From Oscillospiraceae bacterium (GTDB lineage: Bacteria; Bacillota; Clostridia; Monoglobales; Monoglobaceae), in assembly GCA_015068605.1 (NCBI GenBank), contig SVKF01000001.1, positions 96,394 to 160,393 of the forward strand: a stretch of 64,000 nt of DNA, in the 5' to 3' direction. The translations under genes were made by a program, and so were the position numbers. Of the stretch, positions 34,282 through 42,407 are shown in pieces. Within the stretch, counting starts at the first letter, position 1; each line of letters begins with the position of its first letter. Under the pieces are notes generated by a model, which was not told where the DNA came from, made no database searches, and saw only the letters and a list, made by a program, of their open reading frames with translations.

Positions 34282-34692
34282 TCACAGATTTATTGTTAAT
34301 GTCAGCTTCGTTCCCTTTCCGGGCTGTGTTTCAATTTGCATATCATCTGTGTACCTTTTTATATTCGGAAGACCCATTCCTGCCCCAAAACCAAGTTCCC
34401 TGATTTCATCCGTGGCTGTGGAATATCCTTCCTGCATAGCAAGGTCAATGTTTTCAATCCCGGGGCCTTTATCACAGAATACAAGGCTTATCTTTCCGCC
34501 TGCAATTTCAGCTTCACATTCCCCACCCTTGCCATGAACAATGGTGTTAATCTCCGCCTCATACATAGCTATGGCAACACGCCTTATGACCATCGGGTCA
34601 ATTCCAAGCTTTTTAAGAACACCCTTAAAATTGCTCGATGCTTCTCCCGCAAGAGAAAAATCTTCCCCGGATAACAAATATTTTTTAATCAT
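34282..34692 (-). CDS. RsbW-like anti-sigma-factor/serine kinase ATPase
   Basis: About 136 residues with a single HATPase_c_2 domain: N box AMYEAEINTIVHG, G1 DKGPGI, G2 LGFGAGMGLPNIKRY and G3 GKGTKLTLTI. RsbW/SpoIIAB-type proteins phosphorylate an antagonist or bind a sigma factor. No sigma factor or STAS antagonist gene is nearby. It overlaps the upstream DRTGG gene by 8 bases. Confidence 0.83.
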   Translation of the reverse strand: MIKKYLLSGEDFSLAGEASSNFKGVLKKLGIDPMVIRRVAIAMYEAEINTIVHGKGGECEAEIAGGKISLVFCDKGPGIENIDLAMQEGYSTATDEIRELGFGAGMGLPNIKRYTDDMQIETQPGKGTKLTLTINL

Positions 34693-35041
34693 TTTCAGCA
34701 CCCAAGCCCTTATTATACAGCTTTCCGCACGCCAGATACAAAGGATAATCCGTCTGCAAAAGAGTTATTTCCTTCTCCTTCGCAAGCTCAATAACATCCT
34801 CTGTCGGCATTTTGCCTCTTACAAAGCATACAGCAACAATGTCCATCATTTCGGCGGTTCTTATAACCTGCGAATTAATAAGACCTGTCAAAAGAAGTGA
34901 TTGCTCCTTGACAAAGGCAAGAACATCACTCATAAGGTCACATCCGCACGCCATCTTGATTTCCTTTTTGTTAAGCTCTTCTTCGTTTTCGCCGCTTATA
35001 ACACTTGCGTTTAAAACTGATTTAATTTCAGATAACAGCAT
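34685..35041 (-). CDS. DRTGG-domain protein (copy 2)
   Basis: A 118-residue DRTGG-like protein (EIKSVLNASVISGENEEELNKKEIKMACGCDLMSDVLAF, GLINSQVIRTAEMMDIVAVCFVRG). It has the same overall plan as the 32644-32976 protein but the sequences are clearly diverged. Likely a partner of the adjacent RsbW-like ATPase. Confidence 0.75.
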   Translation of the reverse strand: MLLSEIKSVLNASVISGENEEELNKKEIKMACGCDLMSDVLAFVKEQSLLLTGLINSQVIRTAEMMDIVAVCFVRGKMPTEDVIELAKEKEITLLQTDYPLYLACGKLYNKGLGAEND

Positions 35042-35054
35042 TTTCGTTTACCTC

Positions 35055-35543
35055 TTAATTTCTGTACTTTGCAATGATTCCTTCAACATCATCAACAACA
35101 AGTCTGCCGTATACATCATCGTTAACAGTCAGAACAGGGGCAAGTCCACAAGCTCCGATACAACGAGTTGCATCTATTGAGAAAAGACCGTCAGGAGTAC
35201 ATTCTCCAACGTCAATTCCTAATATTTCTTTACACTTTTCAAGAATATCTCCCGAACCCTTAACATAACAAGCCGTTCCGAGACAAACACCAATCTGATA
35301 TTTACCCTTCGGATTGATAGAGAACTGTGTATAGAATGTAACTATACCATAAATCTCCGCCAACGGTACATCAAGTCCTTCAGAAATCATTTCCTGAACT
35401 TCAATCGGAAGATACCCGTAAATCCCCTGTGCCTCATGAAGAACGGGGATAACCGCACCTTCCTGACCTTTATGGCTTTCAATAACTGCCATAAGTCTTT
35501 CTTCCTGCTCTTTGGTTCCATTAAAAGCAATAGCCTGCTTCAT
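35055..35543 (-). CDS. hndA: hydrogenase NuoE-like [2Fe-2S] subunit, HndA type
   Basis: A 162-residue NuoE-type thioredoxin-fold ferredoxin. The four cluster Cys are in VCLGTACYVKG and RCIGACGLAPV; the N-terminal helical part reads VLHEAQGIYGYLPIEVQ. It is the first gene of the ten-gene operon and the fourth electron-transfer subunit of the hydrogenase complex. Confidence 0.92.
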   Translation of the reverse strand: MKQAIAFNGTKEQEERLMAVIESHKGQEGAVIPVLHEAQGIYGYLPIEVQEMISEGLDVPLAEIYGIVTFYTQFSINPKGKYQIGVCLGTACYVKGSGDILEKCKEILGIDVGECTPDGLFSIDATRCIGACGLAPVLTVNDDVYGRLVVDDVEGIIAKYRN

Positions 35544-35654
35544 CTGTGCAAAACCTCCTATTTTGAATTATCCGCCAGTTTCTTTTACCGCAAACTGACA
35601 AACGGATTTTTTATTTTCTGATGTCATAGCATAATCCCATAACATATCACTATA

Positions 35655-35663
35655 ATTATAGCA
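35655..35663 (-). promoter_or_regulatory. extended -10 promoter of the hydrogenase operon
   Basis: TGC directly before TATAAT (35655-35660) on the minus strand; no good -35 element lies 17 bases upstream. The leader of about 110 bases contains a possible CAGTTT/AAACTG hairpin near 35567-35600. Confidence 0.5.
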
Positions 35664-35786
35664 AAAATTTGTGAAAAAATCTACAATATCCGCTCTTTTT
35701 TTATTCGTGATTTTAAACAAATATATGTCTATTTATTTGTTTAAAATGTATACCTGTAAATTATTTAAAATTTTTCCGAAAATATC

Positions 35787-35815
35787 TTGACAAAATTATA
35801 TTTAAGGAGTATAAT
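35787..35815 (+). promoter_or_regulatory. consensus promoter of tRNA-Gly
   Basis: TTGACA (35787-35792), 17-base spacer, TATAAT (35810-35815), starting 15 bases before the tRNA. Confidence 0.85.
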
Positions 35816-35830
35816 GGTCTTACAAATTTT

Positions 35831-35905
35831 GCGGGAGTGGCTCAGTGGTAGAGCGTCACCTTGCCAAGGTGAACGTCGCGAGTTCGAATCTCGTCTTCCG
35901 CTCCA
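35831..35905 (+). tRNA. tRNA-Gly (anticodon GCC)
   Basis: Cloverleaf with acceptor GCGGGAG/CTTCCGC, D arm GGCTCAGTGGTAGAGC, anticodon loop TTGCCAA, T arm with GTTCGAATC and encoded CCA. Confidence 0.96.
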
Positions 35906-35906
35906 T

Positions 35907-35940
35907 AAAACGGTTTGCGAAAGCAAATCGTTTTATTTTT
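35907..35940 (+). terminator. terminator of tRNA-Gly
   Basis: AAAACGgTTTGC-GAAA-GCAAAtCGTTTT followed by ATTTTT, immediately after the tRNA. Confidence 0.85.
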
Positions 35941-35941
35941 A

Positions 35942-36180
35942 ACCTATAACTCGATTTTCTGTGAAATTGACTTTTCGTTGAAATCTCGAGAGAAATTGAA
36001 TTGCATTGAGCAAATATGTCCATTTTTATGCATAGTTTGTGGTGTTGCAAAGTTCCGCACATTATAAACAATATTAGAGATTTTATAAAATCAGTCGAAG
36101 GTTTTATGAAATCTCTTTTTGCTTTTATAAAAAGATGAAAAAGATTTATAAAAATTGTAGAAATAGTTGATTTTATTGCT
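35942..36180. other. AT-rich stretch without a gene
   Basis: I see no supported ORF, promoter or RNA here. A minus-strand frame across it ends inside the tRNA and looks spurious. It is followed by the inverted-repeat element. Confidence 0.6.
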
Positions 36181-36309
36181 AAAAGGCTTCTCCTTGAGGA
36201 GAGGCTCCGCCGTAGGCGGTGGTGAGGTGTAACCACTTGTGGAGATTGTTTTCCACCTCATCCGTCAAACCTTGCGGTTTGCCACCTTCTCCTCAAGGAG
36301 AAGGCTTTG
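36181..36309. repeat. MITE-like inverted-repeat element
   Basis: About 129 bases with imperfect 23-bp terminal inverted repeats: CTTCTCCTTGAGGAGA at the left end and TCTCCTCAAGGAGAAGG at the right. Internal palindromes CCGCCGTAGGCGG and CAAACCTTGCGGTTTG and the pair GGTGAGGTG/CACCTCA give a cruciform-prone, GC-richer sequence than its surroundings. Related, degraded sequence recurs at 39121-39262, so it belongs to a dispersed family. Confidence 0.75.
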
Positions 36310-36523
36310 GTTAAACTCTCAAAAGTGTCATTTATAGGTGTCGGTTTTTGCCAGAAGATTTTCCGAACCCATATTTTTATTGATTTTACCCCCTAAAAAG
36401 CATAGTTTTTTAGGAAAATTAATAGACAAATATATGTAAGTGTCGGTTTTTACCTTCTTCGGGGATATCCGCCAGACGGAGATAACCATAATAGGGCACT
36501 ATGCTGAAAATGCAGAAAACCCA
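36310..36523. other. non-coding stretch with a short direct repeat
   Basis: GTGTCGGTTTTTGCC near 36338 and GTGTCGGTTTTTACC near 36441 form a direct repeat about 100 bases apart. No ORF is supported. Confidence 0.5.
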
Positions 36524-36552
36524 TTGACGGAATGCAAGAAATCTGCTATACT
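36524..36552 (+). promoter_or_regulatory. sigma-A promoter of the acetyltransferase gene
   Basis: TTGACG (36524-36529), 17-base spacer, TATACT (36547-36552), about 45 bases before the start codon. Confidence 0.7.
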
Positions 36553-36597
36553 ATGCTCATAGAATATACCTTGTTTATATTTGTAGGAGAATGTGTA

Positions 36598-37221
36598 ATG
36601 GCAAAAGAAATACAACCAAAAGATACAACAAGAGCTATGGCATATGAATTTTGGATGAATGCGCCAAATCCTATGGTGACTTTTTTTAAGACTTTAGATG
36701 TAACAAATCTTATTAAAGTCAGCAAAAGAAAACATATGAAATTTAATATGCTTTTAGATTATTGTATAGGAAAATCTGCTGTAGGTGTAAAAGAGTTTTA
36801 TATACTTCCTGTTGGAAAACAACTTATACAATATGATACAATTGCTGTTAATACAATTGTGAAGAATAAAGATGGAGAGGTTAGTTCCTGTGATATTTTG
36901 TATGCAGAAAACTTAGATACATACAATAAAGAATACCTAAAATATACATCTCAAGTTGCAGAAAGTTGTCAAGATAGAGATTTATCTGCTGATAGTATGG
37001 TGATAGGAACATCCGCAATTATAGATACAGAAATTGATGGAGCTGTTGGAATGAATAGTGGTATTTTCAACAATCCGTTTATAATTTGGGGTAGATATAA
37101 AAAGAAATGGTTTAAATATTATCTAACACTTTCTTTTCAATTTCATCATACACAGATGGATGGTGCTCATGCAGGTAGGTTTTTAGCAAATTTACAAAAA
37201 GAAATTAATAGTTTGAAATAA
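36598..37221 (+). CDS. CatA-like O-acetyltransferase
   Basis: A 207-residue protein of the chloramphenicol acetyltransferase fold. The catalytic motif FQFHHTQMDGAHAGRFL near the C-terminus has the HHxxxDG signature. The start is the ATG at 36598 after AGGAGA; the longer frame to 36532 lacks a ribosome site. The N-terminus and middle differ from classical resistance CATs, so the acyl acceptor is unknown and resistance should not be assumed. The gene is more AT-rich than its neighbours and lies between two tRNA genes beside a MITE, which suggests acquisition. Confidence 0.82.
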   Translation: MAKEIQPKDTTRAMAYEFWMNAPNPMVTFFKTLDVTNLIKVSKRKHMKFNMLLDYCIGKSAVGVKEFYILPVGKQLIQYDTIAVNTIVKNKDGEVSSCDILYAENLDTYNKEYLKYTSQVAESCQDRDLSADSMVIGTSAIIDTEIDGAVGMNSGIFNNPFIIWGRYKKKWFKYYLTLSFQFHHTQMDGAHAGRFLANLQKEINSLK

Positions 37222-37260
37222 CAAGTTTTCAAGTTGTTGAAAAGATAAATTTTAATTTAT

Positions 37261-37289
37261 AGGCATAGTAACCGACTATGCCTATTTTT
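37261..37289 (+). terminator. terminator of the acetyltransferase gene
   Basis: AGGCATAGT / ACTATGCCT with a short loop, followed by ATTTTTATT. Confidence 0.85.
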
Positions 37290-37375
37290 ATTATATAAAA
37301 AATCAGTTTTTCTTTGAAATCTCAACAAAAAAATTATTTCACAGAAAATAAAGTTATAGGATTTTTAATTTTCTC

Positions 37376-37404
37376 TTGACAAACGCAACGGTTTTTGATA
37401 TAAT
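37376..37404 (+). promoter_or_regulatory. consensus promoter of tRNA-Thr
   Basis: TTGACA (37376-37381), 17-base spacer, TATAAT (37399-37404), 19 bases before the tRNA. Confidence 0.85.
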
Positions 37405-37423
37405 CTATAAGTCTGATAAAGAT

Positions 37424-37499
<76 letters not shown>

Positions 37500-37500
37500 G

Positions 37501-37538
37501 AAAAAGCGGTAGGTTTTTTTCAAAACCTACCGCCTTTT
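37501..37538 (+). terminator. terminator of tRNA-Thr
   Basis: AAAAGCGGTAGGTTTT pairs with AAAACCTACCGCCTTTT, directly after the tRNA. Confidence 0.88.
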
Positions 37539-37589
37539 CAACTAAATACGCCTTTTGGCGTGTAAAATAATGCTGTCGCAATGTGATAT

Positions 37590-37623
37590 GGCTGAGTCAA
37601 AATGATTTCGTTTTGACTCAGCC
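37590..37623. repeat. perfect inverted repeat before a convergent gene
   Basis: GGCTGAGTCAAAA / TTTTGACTCAGCC with an 8-base loop, just past the stop of the SHOCT membrane protein on the minus strand. It has no T run on that strand, so it may be an mRNA 3'-end stabiliser rather than a plain terminator. Confidence 0.6.
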
Positions 37624-37635
37624 TCGTTTTATGTA

Positions 37636-38403
37636 TCACAGCTTTTTAATAATCTTTGCTCGTTTCATTTGATATTCTTCTCTGGACATTCTTCCTGAAT
37701 AATAACACTCCATTAAATATCTCAATTCATTTTCCGAGTTCGATTCCGTATTCACTTTTATAATTTCATCTGATTTTTTCGCTTTTATTCCATAATAGAA
37801 TATAAGCATGTAAAATATCACTCTTGATAAGATACGGAAAAGGTAGCCATACGACGTATAAATAAAATCTATTTTCATACATTCGATATACGTCATGACA
37901 TTACGGATACTCGGCAAAATTTCACACGCCAAAAACAAAATTGCAGGAATAATAATCTTATACCTATATGATATTTTTAAATTAATTATAATCATCGCAA
38001 CAATGACCGCAACAGCATAACAAATTAAATAAAAAAGACTTATTCTATCTGCTTGTAACATATTGAAAATATGCTCAAACCCACCGGGATTTAATGAATA
38101 CAAAGCAACAATTGTGGAAAACGCCATGATTCCACAAAGAACCTTTTCACTTAAATATTTTTTCTCTTCATTTAATGAAATAAAAGAATATAATACAAGC
38201 CACAATGATGCGCTAAATTCAAGTATTGCCCCAAATATACTCCATGTATTATCAGGAATACCAAAACCAACTTCTATAGGTTTCGCATAACTAAAGAATA
38301 CCTCCAGTTCAGCTTTGATAAACCATCTTGCACATCCCAAAATTGTTATAAACAATAAAAATAACGTTGAATATTTAATGTCCTTTATAAACTTTTTATT
38401 CAT
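37636..38403 (-). CDS. membrane protein with C-terminal SHOCT-like segment
   Basis: A 255-residue protein with about six or seven predicted membrane helices, beginning at residues 11-27 and 51-75, and a cytoplasmic tail ending LRYLMECYYSGRMSREEYQMKRAKIIKKL, which matches the short SHOCT motif (gly-x-IteeEYexxKxxLL). Function unknown. It overlaps the upstream SHOCT gene by 4 bases. Confidence 0.75.
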   Translation of the reverse strand: MNKKFIKDIKYSTLFLLFITILGCARWFIKAELEVFFSYAKPIEVGFGIPDNTWSIFGAILEFSASLWLVLYSFISLNEEKKYLSEKVLCGIMAFSTIVALYSLNPGGFEHIFNMLQADRISLFYLICYAVAVIVAMIIINLKISYRYKIIIPAILFLACEILPSIRNVMTYIECMKIDFIYTSYGYLFRILSRVIFYMLIFYYGIKAKKSDEIIKVNTESNSENELRYLMECYYSGRMSREEYQMKRAKIIKKL

Positions 38404-38768
38404 ATTTCTCCCTCCATTTTTACAATCGCTTGTCTATATTCGCCTTCTGTTATCAAACCTTTTGCGCGAAGACTTTCAAGTTTGCGCATTCTTTCCTCTT
38501 CAGTCTCCACTTTTGATAAAGAATCAGTGCGACTATCTGTACCATTTTTTCGTTCAATATTATTTAATTTTTCGCTAACATCACATAGTTTGCAAAACAG
38601 CAAATATATTAAAGCTACCGTGGTCAAATCAACCAACCCCAGCGCCCATTGAATATTCCACACATAAAAGACATTCTGCAGCACCACCGCCAGAATAATT
38701 CCAATGATTGCAAGTATAAACAATGTTTTCGCAACGCCTTTCCCTTTCATCCCGTCGTCATCATACAT
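38400..38768 (-). CDS. small membrane protein with SHOCT domain
   Basis: A 122-residue protein with two membrane helices (AKTLFILAIIGIILAVVLQNVFY and LGLVDLTTVALIYLLFCKL), a charged coil and a C-terminal SHOCT motif (RKLESLRAKGLITEGEYRQAIVKM). SHOCT domains are oligomerisation modules. Two SHOCT proteins in one operon suggest they assemble together; the role is unknown. Confidence 0.78.
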   Translation of the reverse strand: MYDDDGMKGKGVAKTLFILAIIGIILAVVLQNVFYVWNIQWALGLVDLTTVALIYLLFCKLCDVSEKLNNIERKNGTDSRTDSLSKVETEEERMRKLESLRAKGLITEGEYRQAIVKMEGEI

Positions 38769-39077
38769 AAAACTTCCTCCTTGAAATATAAAAATAAATT
38801 AAAAAATGCGCCCACCGAAGCAGACGCATAAAAAACGCAAACTCCGATAGTCGCCAAACCAGTTTTTATACAGTATGAGATATGCACACACATACATCTA
38901 TAAATAGAATTTGCATTTTTATCAAATTCACATATAGAAATAAGTATGTGCATACACAAATAAATTCAGGCATAAAAAATATACCTCAACACTGCATATA
39001 AAATATTAAACTGATTTGGCACTTTTTAGTATATCACACATTTTTAAATTTATCAAGAGTTTTTTTACAAAAAAAGG
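38769..39077. other. AT-rich region upstream of the SHOCT genes
   Basis: No ORF with a credible ribosome site was found. TGTGCATAC-type inverted fragments around 38880-38955 (ATATGCACACACATAC and AGTATGTGCATAC) could form a loose stem of about 10 bp. The SHOCT operon promoter should lie here but no clear -35/-10 pair was identified. Confidence 0.4.
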
Positions 39078-39112
39078 GGTGTTTAAAAAGTCTTTTTGAC
39101 CTTTTAAACACC
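39069..39112 (-). terminator. terminator-like hairpin
   Basis: GGTGTTTAAAAAG / CTTTTAAACACC (39078-39112) followed on the minus strand by CC and a T run (39069-39075). It would end transcripts leaving the 39411-39884 gene after they cross the repeats. Confidence 0.65.
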
Positions 39113-39120
39113 GCCTATCA

Positions 39121-39262
39121 TTTTGCCCTCCTTGTGTAAAGGAGGATGACAACACCTCACCACCGCCTTCGGCGGAGCTGTCTCGGCTCTCGCCTCGGTC
39201 AGCGGTAAACGATTGCCACCGGCAATCACCGCCCTCAAGGAGAAGCCTTGGGCAAAAACAGC
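39121..39262. repeat. degraded copy of the MITE-like element
   Basis: Ends TTTTGCCCTCCTT and CTTGGGCAAAA are inverted. The block CACCTCACCACCGCC and TCGGCGGAGC is the reverse complement of the centre of the element at 36181-36309, and CCTCAAGGAGAAG repeats its end. Confidence 0.65.
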
Positions 39263-39361
39263 TCGCTCACCGACACCTCATCCGAGTTTTACATCACAAA
39301 ACTCACCTGTCGGTTCGGTCAGCGATAAGCGATTGCCACCAACAAGCATCGCCCCTCAAAA
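39197..39361. repeat. direct repeat pair inside the repeat region
   Basis: CGGTCAGCGGTAAACGATTG and CGGTCAGCGATAAGCGATTG, each followed by CCACC and a CCCTCAA end, lie about 119 bases apart. The second copy extends the repeat cluster up to the next gene. Confidence 0.65.
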
Positions 39362-39410
39362 ACGATTTCTCAAAATATACACTTCGCTTCTCATTTTCCG
39401 CACAGCTTGA

Positions 39411-39884
39411 CTATTGAATTGTATACGCACCTTTGACCATTACAAGGACATCGTTATTGGCAGTTATTCCTCTGCCGTCGTTTACGGGAACAATAAGCAG
39501 ATGATTTGACGGCATTGCCGTTCCGTTTGCCAAATCCACTCCTGCGGTTGTATCCGCAAGACCACCCTTTTCCGTTGCAATAACCGTTGCGCTGCCCATT
39601 CTGAGGATTAGCTCTGTTCCATTTTCGCACATCAGCTTTTGACCTGCTGTCAGCGAGACAACTTCAAACCGCTCCGAATTATGTTCACCTGCTCCGCTCA
39701 TTTGATTTTTAACTTCTTCTTTCACATATTCCTGAAGCTGGGGCATAACAGTATCGGTTATATAGCTTTTTGAAATCAGTGGGTCACTCTCCGAGCCGGG
39801 GTTTGCAACAACCGGCAAAGCCGTTATAATCACAGCGCAAACACCTGCCGCAATTCCAATTTTTATTCCGTTTGGCATTTTCAT
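39411..39884 (-). CDS. secreted or membrane-anchored protein, function unknown
   Basis: A 157-residue protein with an N-terminal signal-anchor (IKIGIAAGVCAVIITALPVVA), a helical stretch with VMPQLQEYVKEEVKNQM, and a small beta domain (FEVVSLTAGQKLMCENGTELILRMGSATVIA...TAMPSNHLLIVPVNDGRGI). I recognise the general pattern of a Clostridia-specific exported protein but not its role. It follows mazF by 20 bases. Confidence 0.72.
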   Translation of the reverse strand: MKMPNGIKIGIAAGVCAVIITALPVVANPGSESDPLISKSYITDTVMPQLQEYVKEEVKNQMSGAGEHNSERFEVVSLTAGQKLMCENGTELILRMGSATVIATEKGGLADTTAGVDLANGTAMPSNHLLIVPVNDGRGITANNDVLVMVKGAYTIQ

Positions 39885-39904
39885 TTGTCATCTTCCTCTC
39901 TTAT

Positions 39905-40246
39905 TTATAAACCGAAGCTTATTTCCAGAGCCTCGTTCACTTTATCCATTAAGTTACTGTCAAGGTGTCCTATTTTCTCTTTAAGTCGTCTTTTATCAAT
40001 AGTTCTTATCTGCTCGGCAAGAACAACCGAATCCTTTGAAAGACCGTATTCATTGGCATCAAGCTCAATATGAGTCGGCATTTTCGCTTTGTTTATTTGG
40101 GATGTTATTGCTGTCGCAATAACTGTCGGGCTGTATTTATTTCCTATATCGTTCTGTATTATGAGAACAGGGCGAACACCGCCTTGCTCTGAGCCAACAA
40201 CAGGACTTAAATCTGCGTAATATATATCTCCTCTTTTTACAACCAC
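39905..40246 (-). CDS. mazF: MazF/EndoA-family endoribonuclease
   Basis: A 113-residue PemK/MazF protein ([59 protein letters not shown]) close in style to B. subtilis EndoA, which cuts mRNA at UACAU. No antitoxin ORF precedes it: the 154 bases upstream carry nothing with a start and ribosome site, and the next gene is a lipoprotein. The partner may be elsewhere or lost. Confidence 0.92.
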   Translation of the reverse strand: MVVKRGDIYYADLSPVVGSEQGGVRPVLIIQNDIGNKYSPTVIATAITSQINKAKMPTHIELDANEYGLSKDSVVLAEQIRTIDKRRLKEKIGHLDSNLMDKVNEALEISFGL

Positions 40247-40400
40247 ATTTATTCACACTCCGCAAAAATAATAGGGGCAAATATGTCTTTCGCCTATTTT
40301 ACTATACGCAGTTCCTAAAATTTTGGAACAACTTTATGTAGGGCTTAAAGACTTTTCTGCCGTCAAACCTATTATTGACACTTGCGAAATCAATAATACC

Positions 40401-40997
40401 TTATAATTCAAATATTTTTTTGTCGATTTTTGTATTCATCTTAAAATCTGAAAATTCCGCCTCCATAACCTTCTCACCCTTCTCATTAAAGGTTTGAAGC
40501 TTATCGGGCAGGCGAGTTCTGTTATTTATATAAAGCTTCATTGAGGCTCTTTGGGGATTTTCACCGCTCTCCTCAAGTTCGAGCACCGTTTTATTCCCCC
40601 TCCGATAGCTTTTTGCCGTTTCGGATTTAACATATCTTTCCATAAAATCCGTTATGAAAATATAATATTTTTCCTCCGGGATATATTTTTCAAATTCGGT
40701 GACTTTCCCGTCAGGCCCTTTAAAATGCAGTTTTTCACCATTTAAAACACAGCTTATGTCCTCCATTCCTTCCGAAATAAAGTCGAGTCTGTATAAATCC
40801 GGTGCAACATAATACTGCCTCGCTCTGTATTCCGAGGCTTTCTCATCGCCGCTTACAGTAACATCAACTACCGCACAATAATTTTCAATATTGCTGAAAC
40901 TTTCGTATATTTCGCTGTAATCACTGTGGTTATTCTTACCACAGGAAATCAGCGTCATCATAAGTATAACTGTCAAGACAATTATACCTTTTTTCAA
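40401..40997 (-). CDS. LolA/GerS-like lipoprotein
   Basis: A 198-residue lipoprotein (signal with lipobox LISC, Cys 19). The beta-rich body (YCAVVDVTVSGDEKASEYRARQYYVAPDLYRLDFIS ... KLHFKGPDGKVTEFEKYIPE ... RLPDKLQTFNEKGEKVMEAEFSDFKMN) has the plan of LolA-fold proteins such as the clostridial germination lipoprotein GerS. The nnrD-lipoprotein-mazF order resembles clostridial loci where alr is also present; alr is absent here. Confidence 0.72.
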   Translation of the reverse strand: MKKGIIVLTVILMMTLISCGKNNHSDYSEIYESFSNIENYCAVVDVTVSGDEKASEYRARQYYVAPDLYRLDFISEGMEDISCVLNGEKLHFKGPDGKVTEFEKYIPEEKYYIFITDFMERYVKSETAKSYRRGNKTVLELEESGENPQRASMKLYINNRTRLPDKLQTFNEKGEKVMEAEFSDFKMNTKIDKKIFEL

Positions 40998-41001
40998 TTT
41001 T

Positions 41002-41868
41002 TCACTCTCCCGATAACTCTTTTATTGCATAAGGCAGATTATCCACAATATCCGAGGCGATAAGTCCCATTTCACCTTTATCCGCTTTCGCCAAATCCCC
41101 TGCTCTGCCGTGAATATACGCTCCCAGCACCGCTCCGTCATAAGCCGTCAAGCCCTGCCCCAAAAGGCTTCCCACAACGCCTGCTAAAACATCTCCGCTT
41201 CCGCCGGTTGCCATACCCGGATTTCCTGATGGATTAACAAAAACCTCTTCACCGTTTGTCACGACCGTGTTTTTCCCTTTAAGAACAAGGGTTATTCCAT
41301 ATTTTTTCGCAAAATCAACAGCCGTCTTTTCTCGGTTTTCTTTAATTTCTTCAATGGTTTTTCCACAAAGGAGAGACATTTCCCCTTCATGAGGAGTCAG
41401 GATTATTTCGCCTTTTCTGCCTTTTAATATATCTATATTCGAAGAAACCGCATTTAGACCATCTGCATCCAATACAATTTTTGTTTCCGTATTTTTAACA
41501 AGCCACAAAACAAGCTCTTTCGTCTCCCGTTCTCTGCCAATCCCGGGGCCTAACACCAAAACACCCGACTTGTCCGCAATCGCCTTTATTTTTTCTCTGT
41601 CGGTATATCCGATACATCCGTTAACGGAGGAAAAGCCAATCGTCATAGCTTCCGTGAGCTTTGTTGCAACAATCCCTCTATCGCAATCAGCCGTCCCGAC
41701 AGTTACAAGCCCTGCACCCGTTCTCATTGCCCCCATAGCAGCAAGACACACAGCCCCTGTCATTCCCTCAGAGCCGCCAAGAATGAAAATTCTTCCGCAC
41801 TCACCTTTATGGGCATCGCTCTTTCGCCGAGGAAGAAGCCTTTTCATATCATTTTCCCTGTTTCCCAT
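41002..41868 (-). CDS. nnrD: ADP-dependent NAD(P)H-hydrate dehydratase
   Basis: A 288-residue ribokinase-fold enzyme with GGSEGMTGAVCLAAMGAMR near the start, VLGPGIGRE, LTPHEGEMSLL and the motif GSGDVLAGVVGSLLGQGL. It repairs hydrated NAD(P)H. The epimerase half (NnrE), often fused, is not present here. Confidence 0.92.
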   Translation of the reverse strand: MGNRENDMKRLLPRRKSDAHKGECGRIFILGGSEGMTGAVCLAAMGAMRTGAGLVTVGTADCDRGIVATKLTEAMTIGFSSVNGCIGYTDREKIKAIADKSGVLVLGPGIGRERETKELVLWLVKNTETKIVLDADGLNAVSSNIDILKGRKGEIILTPHEGEMSLLCGKTIEEIKENREKTAVDFAKKYGITLVLKGKNTVVTNGEEVFVNPSGNPGMATGGSGDVLAGVVGSLLGQGLTAYDGAVLGAYIHGRAGDLAKADKGEMGLIASDIVDNLPYAIKELSGE

Positions 41869-41885
41869 TTTAATACCTTCAAGAC

Positions 41886-42386
41886 TTAAAATCTGTATTT
41901 CATAGTTTCGTTTATTTTTTCTTCAATTTTTTCTCCGGGAGTAAAAAGCAAAATACCTTTGCCTTCGTCCGATTTATATGTCAGATACGAATTATTTTTT
42001 CCGCCTCTGTCACTTCTTGCCTCAATAACTCTGTATTCGCTGTTGTTTAAATAACGCTTTTCCGCCTCACCGTTACATTTACCGTATTCTTCAGTTCGTC
42101 TTAAATTAACCGTAACCAATCTTTTTCTTGATTTTTTATTTACTATTTTGTCAATATCCATTTCGTTATCTGTAATTATATACTCGAACTCAACATTGAC
42201 AGACCCGACTATTTTACTTGCGCCATAAACAATTCCGACTATCAATACAGTTTTAAGCATTGGATACATTGGAATAAAAAGCAGAGGCCAGATAAAAAGA
42301 AACGCAAAACCCACCGTAAATGCGCACTTAAAAACATCCTTCATACTTTTTTTCTTTTCAACAATATATTCTATGTATTCGTTCAT
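41886..42386 (-). CDS. membrane protein, probable DUF6106-like
   Basis: A 166-residue protein with two adjacent membrane helices at about 22-60 (FKCAFTVGFAFLFIWPLLFIPMYPMLKTVLIVGIVYG) and a cytoplasmic domain starting VEFEYIITDNEMDIDKI, a PH-like pattern seen in clostridial proteins of unknown function. The family name is a guess from memory of the pattern. Confidence 0.6.
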   Translation of the reverse strand: MNEYIEYIVEKKKSMKDVFKCAFTVGFAFLFIWPLLFIPMYPMLKTVLIVGIVYGASKIVGSVNVEFEYIITDNEMDIDKIVNKKSRKRLVTVNLRRTEEYGKCNGEAEKRYLNNSEYRVIEARSDRGGKNNSYLTYKSDEGKGILLFTPGEKIEEKINETMKYRF

Positions 42387-42407
42387 TTAAAATCACCTTT
42401 TATCCTC

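Noticed and set aside
35856..36236. Minus-strand ORF of 126 residues
   Set aside because: It runs through tRNA-Gly, its terminator and the inverted-repeat element, with no ribosome site or family resemblance.
36598..37221. Chloramphenicol resistance gene
   Set aside because: Only the fold and catalytic motif are supported; overall sequence differs from classical CATs, so a resistance claim is not justified.
37590..37623. Ordinary terminator for the SHOCT membrane protein
   Set aside because: The stem is perfect but no T run follows on the minus strand, so it is listed as an inverted repeat only.
40247..40400. Hidden MazE-type antitoxin gene
   Set aside because: No frame of useful length with a start codon and ribosome site exists in either direction between mazF and the lipoprotein gene.
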